Assembly: GCF_008369325.1 (NCBI RefSeq)
Contig: NZ_VOBI01000006.1
Span: 124,001 to 188,000 of the forward strand
Reading direction: 5' to 3'
From: Pseudomonas sp. ANT_H12B
GTDB taxonomy: Bacteria > Pseudomonadota > Gammaproteobacteria > Pseudomonadales > Pseudomonadaceae
Length of the DNA stretch: 64,000 nt
How positions within the stretch are numbered: the stretch's first letter is position 1; every line of letters starts with the position of its first letter. Of this stretch, positions 46,185-55,346 are shown one piece after another. The translations under genes were made by a program, and so were the position numbers. The notes under the pieces are model-generated. The model did not search any database. It was not told where the DNA came from and saw only the letters and a program-made list of their open reading frames with translations.

Positions 46185-48229
46185 TGAAAGTTCTGGGGCT
46201 GGATATCATCCCGGGGCTTTCGCGCGGGCTCTACGTTTATGACAAGGCACACGCTCTATTAGCGGCTGATGCCTGTCGGGAGACAGGGCCAAATATCGGC
46301 AGTAGTGGCGAGAACCTAACGATCTCTTTCCTTTCGATGAACCGCTCGTCGCTATCGATCAAGCTGCTCAAGTCCATTGAAAAGTTCTTGCCGCACTTCG
46401 CCGGTGAAGTGCTGATTGTCGATAACGGCTCTTCGGCAGACGAAATCGAGCAAATGAGCGAGGCGTGCAAAACGCTGAGTTTCCGGACACGTATTGTTGA
46501 GCTTGGGCAAAATTTCGGTGTTTCAGGCGGCCGTAACAGAACCATTCCACACGTTACGACGGAATGGCTGATGTGTCTGGACAACGATATCTACTTCACG
46601 ATGAATCCGCTAATGCAGATTCAGCACGATCTAGCGGTCCTTGGCTGTCATTTCATGAGCCTTCCCTTGCTGGATCCAGATGGTCAAACGATCTTCGCCA
46701 GGGGCGGCCACGTTTTTGTGTCCTATGAAGAGGGTGAACTTCATATCGGTGCTGGAAGCGCTTCCCTGCAGACAAAAATACAGAACGTTATCAGTCAGCC
46801 GTTCCTAGGGACTTTCCTGTTTGGTGGTGCTTGCGTCGTTAACAAGGACACGTTCGCTCGTGTCGGTAGTTATGACGAAGGTATGTTTGTTGGCTTCGAG
46901 GATATCGATTTTTCGGTACGTCTGTTCCAGCAGGGCTACAAAGTCGGTTGCGCATCGGTATGCGCTTTGGTGCATGACCACCCAACACCTGATTCAGACG
47001 CTGATCGCAACTATGAAAAAGAGCGTTTTTCTCGCGGTGTTCTTCACAAGTCTGCGATGCATCTTGAGGCAAAACACGGCTTCAAGATCTGGGGTGATGC
47101 GGTAGACCATTGGGTCCAGTCACGGCACGATGAACTGGGTCTCAATAATGAAGCCGAACACATTTCCGCTCCCGTAAAAGCGGTACCGGTAGAACGTGAA
47201 AAGACGAAAATCGCACTGATCATCGATACAGATAACTGGGCGTTTGGAAATATCGCCCGGCAACTGGAACGCTATTTGAGTGGGCAGTTTGATTTCGTTG
47301 TGATACCGATGGATATCATCGACAACATCGACAAAGTGTTCATGATGACCGAAGACTGCGACATCGTGCACTTCTTCTGGAGAGAACACTTAACACTTAT
47401 CGGTACGCCGTACTACAAAAGTTATGTTGAAAGCCTTGGCATGCCATATGAGCTGTTCCATGAGCGCTTTATTGCCACTAAAAAGCTAAGCACAAGTGTT
47501 TACGACCACCTGCTTCTGGAAGAAGACGAACTCAGTGGCCGCGCCCATCTTTTTACCGAGATAGTCGCTGGCTACACTGTGGGCTCTGAAAAGTTAAACC
47601 GCATTTATTCCAAAGTAAGCGGCTATCCGGAACCCACCCTCGTAATTGAGGATGGTGTCGACCTGACAAAATTCATGCCCATGAATATTGAACGCCTTAA
47701 AGAAGTCGGTCAGCGTGAACTGGTAATTGGCTGGGTTGGAAACAGTAAGTGGGCGGCAGAGCTCGAAGACTTCAAAGGCGTGAATACGATCCTCAAGCCA
47801 GCAATTGAGCAACTTCAGCAAGAAGGTATTACTGTAAAAAGTCTGTTCGCTGACCGACAGGATCAATTCATTCCCCATGATCAGATGCCTAACTACTACA
47901 CAAAGATCGACGTCTATGTGTGTACGTCGAAGATAGAAGGCACGCCTAACCCTGTTCTGGAAGCGATGGCCTGTGGGGTACCGGTTATCAGTACTGATGT
48001 CGGCATCGTGCCGCAGGCTTTCGGAGAGTTGCAGAAAGCCTTTATCTTGCCAGAGAGAACGGTCGAAGCGCTCAAGGCCAGTATCCGCAAGCTTGTCGAA
48101 GAGCCTGCGTTGCTGACTCGGCTTTCAACAGAAAACGTTGAAAGAATCAAAGAGTGGGACTGGTCTATAAAAGCTGCAAAGTTTGGTCAGTACTTTGAAA
48201 GCCTAACAGCGATCGACAGCCGTACTTGA
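46184..48229 (+). CDS. two-domain glycosyltransferase (GT2 plus GT4)
   Basis: A 681-residue fusion. Residues about 45-260 are a GT2 domain: LSMNRSSLSIKLLKSIE, VDNGSSADEIE, NFGVSGGRNRTI and the metal motif LDNDIYF. Residues about 345-675 are a GT-B/GT4 domain ending ADRQDQFIPHDQMPNYYTKIDVYVCTSKIEG then TPNPVLEAMACGVPVISTDVG. Two activities in one chain suggest synthesis of an alternating-linkage repeat. TAATG overlap with the methyltransferase gene. Confidence 0.85.
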   Translation: MKVLGLDIIPGLSRGLYVYDKAHALLAADACRETGPNIGSSGENLTISFLSMNRSSLSIKLLKSIEKFLPHFAGEVLIVDNGSSADEIEQMSEACKTLSFRTRIVELGQNFGVSGGRNRTIPHVTTEWLMCLDNDIYFTMNPLMQIQHDLAVLGCHFMSLPLLDPDGQTIFARGGHVFVSYEEGELHIGAGSASLQTKIQNVISQPFLGTFLFGGACVVNKDTFARVGSYDEGMFVGFEDIDFSVRLFQQGYKVGCASVCALVHDHPTPDSDADRNYEKERFSRGVLHKSAMHLEAKHGFKIWGDAVDHWVQSRHDELGLNNEAEHISAPVKAVPVEREKTKIALIIDTDNWAFGNIARQLERYLSGQFDFVVIPMDIIDNIDKVFMMTEDCDIVHFFWREHLTLIGTPYYKSYVESLGMPYELFHERFIATKKLSTSVYDHLLLEEDELSGRAHLFTEIVAGYTVGSEKLNRIYSKVSGYPEPTLVIEDGVDLTKFMPMNIERLKEVGQRELVIGWVGNSKWAAELEDFKGVNTILKPAIEQLQQEGITVKSLFADRQDQFIPHDQMPNYYTKIDVYVCTSKIEGTPNPVLEAMACGVPVISTDVGIVPQAFGELQKAFILPERTVEALKASIRKLVEEPALLTRLSTENVERIKEWDWSIKAAKFGQYFESLTAIDSRT

Positions 48230-48399
48230 GAGCAGGGGATGCCGCAGGTTTGGATCAGCCTGCGGCATGCAAAACGGTTTGAGCGAATGGTTGGCGCAGT
48301 CATTCCGGTATCGCAGTCTACCGGACATACCAGCCTTATCTGCCATCCCACTCCTCAAAACGCTAATTGAAATCGCCCCCACTACACGGAATATATCCA

Positions 48400-49695
48400 G
48401 TGAAAAAACCTCCATCAACGATGAGTGACATCAGAGGAGCTAGCTTTGAAGGACGATCTGATTCGTTCGAACTTTTTGGAGAAATGGCAGACACGCTCCT
48501 GTATTGGGTGAGCGAACTGCATCGCAAACTCATCGAGAACGGCGTCAAGCAGGTATTCTTTCTCTCCAGAGAGGGACAACCGCTCAAGCAAATGTTCGAC
48601 TGCTATTGCGTTCGCGTGGGTGTCCCGATTCAGAGCCGTTATCTGGAGGTTTCTCGCAGATCAACGCTGCTGCCTTCTCTGAACGTGTTGAGCCAAGAGC
48701 GGTTCGAAACGCTTTTCAGGCAGTATCAGCGAATGTCGCTGCTGGAGTTTCTCTCGAGCCTTGGGCTGGATGATTTCTGCACAGAGCTGTCGGCCTTGCT
48801 GGGCCTGACGACTGAACAGTCGAATCAAAGGCAAGAAGACTTTCCCGAAAGCGACCTCTTCTCGCGACTTAAGGCGTTGCCGCGATTCATTGCGGTATAT
48901 GACGAGCAACGGCTGAATCGTCGAAAGGCATTTGGGCAGTATCTTTCTGCCCTCTCGGAAGGTGATGTTCCCGAAAAGCTTGTGGTCGTGGACGTCGGCT
49001 GGAAGGGCACGATTCAGGACAACCTTTACGCGTTATTGTGCAAAGGACCGGCATCGCCAGTCAAATCAGTTACGGGCTACTACATCGGACTTATAGCGCC
49101 AGGGGCGGAAGGTTCTGCGAATCACAAGCACGGCCTTCTGTTTTCCTCCATTGCAGGCCGTACGTCGCGGTTTCATGTCTTTAATGAAAATCGCGCCCTG
49201 TTCGAAATTCTCCTAGCAGCAAATCATGGCTCAGCGGCCAGCTACCAAATAGACACTAATGGTAGGGCTAGTGCCGTCCATGACACGTTCCATGAGCAAG
49301 AGATGCTGGAGGCCCTAGTGTTTCCTGTTCAGCGTCACATCTTCGCTCGTTACAACCAGTTGCTGGACGCTATGACACTGCAACCCGGTACGCAGGCGCT
49401 ACGTCTTGAGCAGATCGCTCGCAGCCACGCGCGCTTGGTTTTCCAACCTTCACAGTTCGAGATCGACTGGTTTTCTTCAGTATTTCATGTTGAAAACTAC
49501 GGTGTGTTTGAGCGCTCTTTCTTTACCGGCGCGCACAAGGTTCCGAGCTTTTCTGATAGGTTGAAGTTCATGCTCACCGTCCTGAGGCGCAGGGGACGAG
49601 GATTGCTTGGGTTCTGGCCATGGAAGAAGCTCGATGAGCGGGTTGGCCGCCCAATAGCCAACTTATATGGATTAATCCGCTATTTTCAGAAGTAA
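48400..49695 (+). CDS. stand-alone homologue of the C-terminal half of COG5610-type proteins
   Basis: A 431-residue protein (GTG at 48400 with ACGGA upstream; ATG 48421 and TTG 48367 are alternatives). It shares with the 50932 gene the segments VFFLSREGQPLKQMF and VVVDVGWKGTIQDNL (there VFFLTREGEFF and GLVDIGWRGTIQDNL), but has no HAD domain. No known catalytic motif is recognised. Soluble, with a basic C-terminus. It sits between two glycosyltransferase genes. Function unknown; a glycosyl- or phosphotransfer role is a guess only. Confidence 0.72.
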   Translation: MKKPPSTMSDIRGASFEGRSDSFELFGEMADTLLYWVSELHRKLIENGVKQVFFLSREGQPLKQMFDCYCVRVGVPIQSRYLEVSRRSTLLPSLNVLSQERFETLFRQYQRMSLLEFLSSLGLDDFCTELSALLGLTTEQSNQRQEDFPESDLFSRLKALPRFIAVYDEQRLNRRKAFGQYLSALSEGDVPEKLVVVDVGWKGTIQDNLYALLCKGPASPVKSVTGYYIGLIAPGAEGSANHKHGLLFSSIAGRTSRFHVFNENRALFEILLAANHGSAASYQIDTNGRASAVHDTFHEQEMLEALVFPVQRHIFARYNQLLDAMTLQPGTQALRLEQIARSHARLVFQPSQFEIDWFSSVFHVENYGVFERSFFTGAHKVPSFSDRLKFMLTVLRRRGRGLLGFWPWKKLDERVGRPIANLYGLIRYFQK

Positions 49696-49702
49696 TCATA
49701 AA

Positions 49703-50935
49703 TTGAACGATAGAAGAATTTGCTTTCTCGTAGGCTCGATGGCCATTAGCGGTGGCACTTATGTCATCATTCAACATGCCAGCTACCTACGTAATCATGG
49801 ATACGACGTCACGTTGGCGGTTCAAGAACCTTTTTCGGCGGCGACGCTTTCCTGGCATGACGAAGCGCCGAAGCTTCGTTGTCTGCCCATAGAAGAGGCC
49901 AAGCAAGAGTCTTTCGACCTGGTCATCGCCACATGGTGGAAAACCGCTTTTGAGCTTGGCAATTTCGACGCCAGAAGGTATGCGTATTTCGTACAGTCGA
50001 TCGAGTCCAGGTTTTATCCTGAATCGGAAGCGCCATTACGTGCTTTGGTTGACGCTACCTACTACTTCCCAATCGATTACGTGACTGAAGCTACGTGGAT
50101 CCAGCATTACCTGAAAGACGATTTCAATCGGGATACCACTCTGGTACGCAACGGTGTTCGCAAAGATGTGTACTCACAAACGGGTGTCACAAGCGCTCCT
50201 CGCCCTACTGATGCGCAACCCAGAATTCTCGTGGAGGGACATTTTGGTGTCTCCTTCAAAAATACGGCCTTGGGTGTTCGATTAGCCAGAGAAGCCGGCG
50301 CGAAAGACATCTGGGTACTCACGGGCTCCCCCATCAAGTGGCTTCCCGGAGTCTCGCGGGTGTTTTCCCGGGTCCCCATGGTCAAGACTGCCGAAATTTA
50401 TCGCTCTTGCGATATTTTGATCAAGCTCAGTACGGTTGAAGGAATGTTTGGTCCGCCGCTCGAGCTGTTTCACTGTGGCGGCACCGCCGTAGTCTTTGAT
50501 GTTTCCGGACATGACGAATATATCGTTAACGGGAAAAATGCGGTCGTAGTCTCCACGGGTGACACTGACGGCGTCGTCAGTGTCCTGAAAAAACTCATAT
50601 GCGACCGTACTGAGCTTTCACGGCTTCAGGAAGGAGCGCGCCAGACGGCCGACATTTGGCCTTCCTGGCATGACTCTTCAACTCACTTCTGCGAATGGGT
50701 AGAGAAGAGTCTTGAAGGTCCGCCCATGGAAAAATCTGTTTTTACAGAGTTGACTGTAAAGGCGTTCAACGAGTACTCCGTTCAGGAGAAGCAGCGTCTC
50801 AATTCAAATCGTTGGGTCGTTCGCCGTCATAAACTCAGTGAACTTGCCGCCAAACTCCCCGCGTGGCTCAAGCTTCGGATCAAACAGCTGGAAGCAGTGG
50901 CTGAAGTGATTTTTGGTGGGCGAAAAGTACGATGA
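49703..50935 (+). CDS. GT4-like glycosyltransferase
   Basis: A 410-residue GT-B-type protein. The N-terminus RRICFLVGSMAISGGTYVIIQHASYLRNHGYDVTLAV and the late STVEGMFGPPLELFHCGGTAVVFDVSGHDEYIVNG segment (family E-x7-E region, EGMFGPPLE) are typical of GT4-like enzymes. The open frame begins with TTG at 49703; the next ATG (49739) would cut through the first beta strand, so TTG is preferred. It overlaps the next gene by ATGA. Confidence 0.8.
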   Translation: MNDRRICFLVGSMAISGGTYVIIQHASYLRNHGYDVTLAVQEPFSAATLSWHDEAPKLRCLPIEEAKQESFDLVIATWWKTAFELGNFDARRYAYFVQSIESRFYPESEAPLRALVDATYYFPIDYVTEATWIQHYLKDDFNRDTTLVRNGVRKDVYSQTGVTSAPRPTDAQPRILVEGHFGVSFKNTALGVRLAREAGAKDIWVLTGSPIKWLPGVSRVFSRVPMVKTAEIYRSCDILIKLSTVEGMFGPPLELFHCGGTAVVFDVSGHDEYIVNGKNAVVVSTGDTDGVVSVLKKLICDRTELSRLQEGARQTADIWPSWHDSSTHFCEWVEKSLEGPPMEKSVFTELTVKAFNEYSVQEKQRLNSNRWVVRRHKLSELAAKLPAWLKLRIKQLEAVAEVIFGGRKVR

Positions 50936-52965
50936 CCTACAAAATCAAGACAGTTGATGTCTGGGATACCTTGCTTAGAAGAGATTGCCACCCTGAATGC
51001 ATCAAGCTGGCGACTGCTGCTCATGTATTTTTCGAGCTGTTTGGACACTTCAAACCGCTGTACACGGGCTACTGGGATATCTATCAGGCACGGGTGGATA
51101 CAGAAGCCCGTCTTGCGCGGAAGGCTCGAGAAGCAAACAAGAACGAAGAGTACGAAATCGTTCATGTGCTCAAGGAATGGCTGGAGACAATTCTGCTCTC
51201 TTCCATCGATGAGAGTCTCCCCCAGCGCTTTGCCGACTATGAGCTTTCAGTAGAAGTGCGCCGTACTTTTCAGGATCCAGATATCGAAGAGTTTCTCAAG
51301 CAGCACTCTGCCGAAAGAACGATATTCCTCTCTGATTTCTACATGACCTCTGACATGCTCAAACACTTGCTCGAGCAGAAGGGGCTCAGTCATCTCTTTG
51401 AGAATGGCGTGAGCTCGTGCGATGTGGGCTTGAATAAACGCTCAGGAACACTGTTCAAGCATGTGCACGAGGTCTACGGGATCGCTCCTCACGAACATGT
51501 GCATGTAGGCGATCATCCGTGGTCGGATGTAGAGTCCCCGGCGCAACTGGGCGTTACCGGCATTTCATTCGTGCCGGACAAATCTCACGCGGCCAGGAAA
51601 GAGCGCGAGCGCCTGTTTGCTTCGCGTGAGGCGTTGTTCCAGCATCTTCGACAGCTCAGCATCCAAGCAGTTGCGTCGTCAATGCTTCCGCAGCAAAAGA
51701 CCGAAGCTGCAGCGTTTCGTTTCGGAGTAGAGGCCGCTCCACTGTTCTTGGGCTTCGCCTTGTGGATTGCCGAGCAGGCAATTGCTCAGCGTCTGGATCA
51801 AGTATTCTTTCTTACCCGAGAAGGCGAGTTTTTTCGCCGTATATACGAAATTGTCTTCCCAGATCAGAAGCTTTTCGGGCACCGGTTACCAGTACATGTT
51901 GAGCTGGAGGTCAGTCGACTTTCTACGTTCGTCGCTTCAATGGAAGAGGTCTCGAATGATGAGTTCAACCGCATTTGGCGCCTAAACCGCTCGCAAAAGG
52001 TTTCCGGGCTGTTTTCAACGCTGGGTCTGGAATACGCTGACTTTGCTGATCTTTTATCTGAGGTTGGGTTACAGGCTTCGGATGTTATTGAGCGTCCTGA
52101 TGAAAACGAGTCATTAAGCAAGCTGATCCGGGCGCCGGCATTCACGGCTGCCGTCAACGAAAAAATACTGGAACAGCGTGAGCTCTTGAATGAATACCTT
52201 ACAGAAAAAGGTATTTCCCAGAACGACAAAGTCGGCCTGGTTGATATTGGCTGGCGCGGGACAATCCAGGACAATCTTGCGCGGATAAAGCCTGCTACAC
52301 ACTTTCACGGGATGTATCTTGGTCTGCGAAAGATGCTAAATCCCCAAACATCGAATGTTTCAAAGCGTGCCTACGGTGCTGATGAGCAGGTTGATGCTGA
52401 TACAGGCAAGCTGTTTGAAGCGTTTGCTGTACTTGAAATGCTGTGCACATCAAACATGGGCAGCACGGAGAGGTACGTAAGGTCGCAAGGAAAAGTTACT
52501 GCGTATCGCAACGTCTCAGCCGAGGAAAATAGATCTCATAGTGAATTTTCTGTTCACTTCCAGGAGGGCGTCGCACTGGCTGCCCAAATATGGGGACCGT
52601 ACCTGGAGCGTTATGTAGTGGGCTCCGCGGAGCTGCGTGCTTCTGCTGTGCATATCTGGAAAAAACTCAGTGTCAATCCGGATGCTGACTTGGCAAAGAT
52701 CTTCATCCATACACCTCAACACGACGTTTTTGGTTTCGGTGATATCTTCCAGAAAAATCAGGCTCCGGCATTATCTACGATCTTTCTTTCCCCATTCAGT
52801 AGCACTGCGCGTCGGCAGGTGATTGACTACATCCGTCGAGTTCAATGGACCTCCGGAATCAAGCATCTCAATGGAATTGGCCCCGTGCACAAAACCGTGC
52901 TTATTGCTCTCTTCACAGTGGCCAACGCGGTCAAACGCTATCGGATGAAGTCTCGTAAACGATAG
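50932..52965 (+). CDS. HAD-superfamily protein of the COG5610 type
   Basis: A 677-residue protein. The N-terminal HAD domain has all four motifs: VDVWDTLLRRD (motif I), TIFLSDFYMTSDML (II), GLNKRSGTLFKHV (III) and HVGDHPWSDVESP (IV), so a phosphatase or phosphotransferase is likely. The C-terminal half (about 240-677) carries FLTREGEFFRRIYE and VDIGWRGTIQDNL, of unknown function, also present in the 48400 protein. Relatives are found in surface-polysaccharide loci. ATGA overlap with the glycosyltransferase; last gene of the operon. Confidence 0.83.
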   Translation: MTYKIKTVDVWDTLLRRDCHPECIKLATAAHVFFELFGHFKPLYTGYWDIYQARVDTEARLARKAREANKNEEYEIVHVLKEWLETILLSSIDESLPQRFADYELSVEVRRTFQDPDIEEFLKQHSAERTIFLSDFYMTSDMLKHLLEQKGLSHLFENGVSSCDVGLNKRSGTLFKHVHEVYGIAPHEHVHVGDHPWSDVESPAQLGVTGISFVPDKSHAARKERERLFASREALFQHLRQLSIQAVASSMLPQQKTEAAAFRFGVEAAPLFLGFALWIAEQAIAQRLDQVFFLTREGEFFRRIYEIVFPDQKLFGHRLPVHVELEVSRLSTFVASMEEVSNDEFNRIWRLNRSQKVSGLFSTLGLEYADFADLLSEVGLQASDVIERPDENESLSKLIRAPAFTAAVNEKILEQRELLNEYLTEKGISQNDKVGLVDIGWRGTIQDNLARIKPATHFHGMYLGLRKMLNPQTSNVSKRAYGADEQVDADTGKLFEAFAVLEMLCTSNMGSTERYVRSQGKVTAYRNVSAEENRSHSEFSVHFQEGVALAAQIWGPYLERYVVGSAELRASAVHIWKKLSVNPDADLAKIFIHTPQHDVFGFGDIFQKNQAPALSTIFLSPFSSTARRQVIDYIRRVQWTSGIKHLNGIGPVHKTVLIALFTVANAVKRYRMKSRKR

Positions 52966-53037
52966 CTGCTCAGGCTTGCCAACAGTGAGTAACCGGCAAT
53001 CTCGCCCCTAAGGACGAGATTGTTAGGTTGCGTCCAA

Positions 53038-53132
53038 CAAGGCACTGTGCCACGTACTGGAACGCTTGCCGCTACCGGCGTCGCTGAAAACTTCGATGCC
53101 TTGAAGAGCGGCACTTTACTGGCCGTCAGGAG
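53038..53132 (+). pseudogene. short IS66 TnpC 3' fragment
   Basis: Plus-strand frames read LCHVLERLPL and then ATGVAENFDALKSG, recalling the [23 protein letters not shown] end of IS66 TnpC, with indels. Directly followed by an IS66-like terminus. Confidence 0.45.
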
Positions 53133-53302
53133 TAACCGCTCCACGAACCCCACATTCAAAGCCGCGGTTTGATGGCTGATGCTGTGCTCTCGATCTCTTT
53201 CAGAAGCCAGCGGCCATGATGCGTCCCGATGCCAAAGTTGAAAAAGTGTACCTCTATCCCAAGCCCGTCGACTTCCGAAAATCCATCGACGGCCTGGCGT
53301 AA
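53133..53302 (+). pseudogene. IS66 left end with truncated tnpB
   Basis: GTAACCGCTCCACGAACCCCACATTCAAAGC (terminus-like) is followed by a tnpB start (MMRPDAKVEKVYLYPKP at 53216) that stops after about 28 codons at KSIDGLA, where another GTAACCGCTCC terminus begins. Confidence 0.7.
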
Positions 53303-53635
53303 CCGCTCCATTAACCCCACATCCAACGCCGACAGCTTAGGCTGGAGCGAGAACTGTGTTCTAGCTCATCAGCCGAGCCATCCACCGTACCGAGATTTTC
53401 TACTCATGACTTAGCTAGTAGCCAGTGGACTGCCAGGCACATGTCGCACATAAATAGTCCACTTCCTATTTGGCTGGCACAAGAATGCCAAGACCAGCTA
53501 TTTCAGTGGCACAAGAATGCCAACCCCGGCCATTCAGTGGCACAAGAATGCCAAACCCGGCTATTTCAGTGGCACAAGAATAGAAAATCGACCCATTTCT
53601 ATGCCACATAAATACAGAATTGCGCCCTATCTCTG
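53300..53635 (+). repeat. repeat block A, with IS21-like terminal repeats
   Basis: A 336-bp block that recurs in inverted orientation at 54645-54980 with about one mismatch. It begins with TAACCGCTCC and contains four copies of TGGCACAAGAAT (from 53475, 53507, 53538 and 53570) with a 31-32-bp period, plus GCACATAAATA units on both sides. Such serial terminal repeats are typical of IS21-family ends; no IS21 gene remains. Confidence 0.78.
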
Positions 53636-53961
53636 TATCCGCTCCATGAACCCCACATTCCAAGCGGATAGCTGACGGCTGATGCTGTGCTCCCGATTTC
53701 CATCAGGAGCCCATCACCATGATGCGTCCCAATGCCAGCGTTGAAAAAGTGTACCTCTACCCAAAGCCGGTAGATTTTCGAAAGTCCATTGATGGCCTAG
53801 CTGCGCTGGTCGAACTGGATATCAAGGTCGCGGTGTTTGACCCCGTGCATTACAGCCCGGAGTGGAACGTCTGGCGTGCATGGCCCATGTGCGGCGCAAG
53901 TTTGTCGATGCTCAAAAGGTACAGCCCAAGGGCAAGGCGGGACGTGCCGATATCGCCCTGA
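53636..53961 (+). pseudogene. IS66 left end and tnpB fragment (repeat block B inside)
   Basis: Block B (53636-53795) starts with a TATCCGCTCCATGAACCCCACATTCC terminus and holds the tnpB start at 53719 (MMRPNASVEKVYLYPKP ... RKSIDGLAALVELD). The frame leaves tnpB after IKVAVFDPV and continues out of frame into tnpC sequence, so tnpB is deleted. Confidence 0.82.
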
Positions 53962-54443
53962 CGATGATCAACAAGCTGTACGGCATCGAGCGTGAACTGA
54001 AGGACGTCAGTGACGAGCAACGATTTATCGGCAGACAGGAAAAGAGCCTGCCGATCTTGGCGCAGTTGAAAAGCTGGCTGGATAAAACGCAGTCCCAAGT
54101 GACGCCGCAAAGTGTGCTGGGCAAGGCGGTTAACTATCTTGCCAACAACTGGAGCCGGCTGGAGCGTTACGTGGAGGCCGGTTTTTTACCGATCGACAAC
54201 AACGCGGCGGAGCGTGCGATAAAGCCGTTTGTGATCGGACGTAAGGCATGGCTGTTCAGCGATACACCCAAAGGCGCTACCGCCAGTGCCCAGATCTACA
54301 GCTTGGTCGAGACCGCCAAGGTCAACGGCCGAGAGCCTTATACGTGGCTACGCCACGTACTGGAGCATGTGCCACTTGCGAAGTCGGTGGCGGACTATGA
54401 AGCACTGTTGCCTTGGAACTGCTCGCCAGAGATATCACGTTAA
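53862..54443 (+). pseudogene. IS66 TnpC, C-terminal third
   Basis: 193 codons read as the end of an IS66 transposase: [49 protein letters not shown] (last catalytic Glu in AAERA), ending [14 protein letters not shown]. The first two thirds and the rest of tnpB are missing, fused by deletion to the tnpB fragment. Confidence 0.87.
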
Positions 54444-54644
54444 ACCTGAACCCTAACGTGGGGTGAGTGGATCGAATCGTACGCTAGGCAAGCCTCGACA
54501 TCCTTTGGTGTACCGCCAAATCCACCAACACGTAATAGACTGCGGACACTTTTAGAGCTTCCAAACCCCGGTAAAACTGAGCGTCCCACCCCCGGTACAA
54601 GAAACGTCCTACCGCAGGTACAGATCTGAAGTGGCTCCCATAGG
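54444..54644. other. IS66 right-end-like sequence and spacer
   Basis: CCTAACGTGGGGTGAGTGGATCGAATCGTACGC follows the tnpC stop and may be the right terminus. Further on, CGGACACTTTTAG and CGTCCCACCCCCGGTACAAGAAACGTCC recall short IS-end repeats. No gene. Confidence 0.4.
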
Positions 54645-55140
54645 CAGAGATAGGGCGCAATTCTGTATTTATGTGGCATAGAAATGGGTCGATTTTCTAT
54701 TCTTGTGCCACTGAAATAGCCGGGTTTGGCATTCTTGTGCCACTGAATGGCCGGGGTTGGCATTCTTGTGCCACTGAAATAGCTGGTCTTGGCATTCTTG
54801 TGCCAGCTAAATAGGAAGTGGACTATTTATGTGCCACATGTGCCTGGCAGTCCACTGGCTACTAGCTAAGTCATGAGTAGAAAATCTCGGTACGGTGGAT
54901 GGCTCGGCTGATGAGCTAGAACACAGTTCTCGCTCCAGCCTAAGCTGTCGGCGTTGGATGTGGGGTTAATGGAGCGGTTACCATCAATGGACTTTCGAAA
55001 ATCTACCGGCTTTGGGTAGAGGTACACTTTTTCAACGCTGGCATTGGGACGCATCATGGTGATGGGCTCCTGATGGAAATCGGGAGCACAGCATCAGCCG
55101 TCAGCTATCCGCTTGGAATGTGGGGTTCATGGAGCGGATA
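54645..55140 (-). repeat. inverted copies of repeat blocks A and B
   Basis: 54645-54980 is the reverse complement of block A and 54981-55140 that of block B, near-identical to the copies at 53300-53795. Minus-strand reading gives terminus, tnpB start (ATG at 55057, MMRPNASVEKVYLYPKP ... KSIDG) and then block A. The block order is A-rc B-rc rather than B-rc A-rc, so this is not a simple inverted repeat. Confidence 0.85.
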
Positions 55141-55335
55141 CTTTACAGTTTGGTCGAGACGGCTAAAGCCAACGGCCAAGAGCCCGATGCGTGGCTGAGC
55201 CACACACTTAAGCGCCTACCGCAAGCCTCGAGCGTAGAAGACCTCGAGGCCTTGCTGCCGTGGCACTGCATGCCGCAAATTCCACGATAGCCATAGATCC
55301 CCACCTTTAAAATATGGGGTTCATGGAGCACTTCC
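55141..55335 (+). pseudogene. IS66 TnpC 3' end and right terminus
   Basis: [38 protein letters not shown] and PWHCMPQIPR then a stop at 55290, the last 49 codons of an IS66 TnpC. ATATGGGGTTCATGGAGCA (about 55309-55327) is the right terminus, mirror of the left ends nearby. Confidence 0.82.
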
Positions 55336-55346
55336 GGAGCACTTAC

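Noticed and set aside
53440..53635. Regularly spaced repeats suggested a CRISPR array
   Set aside because: Only four units, no real spacers of unique sequence, no cas genes, and the array is duplicated with IS ends.
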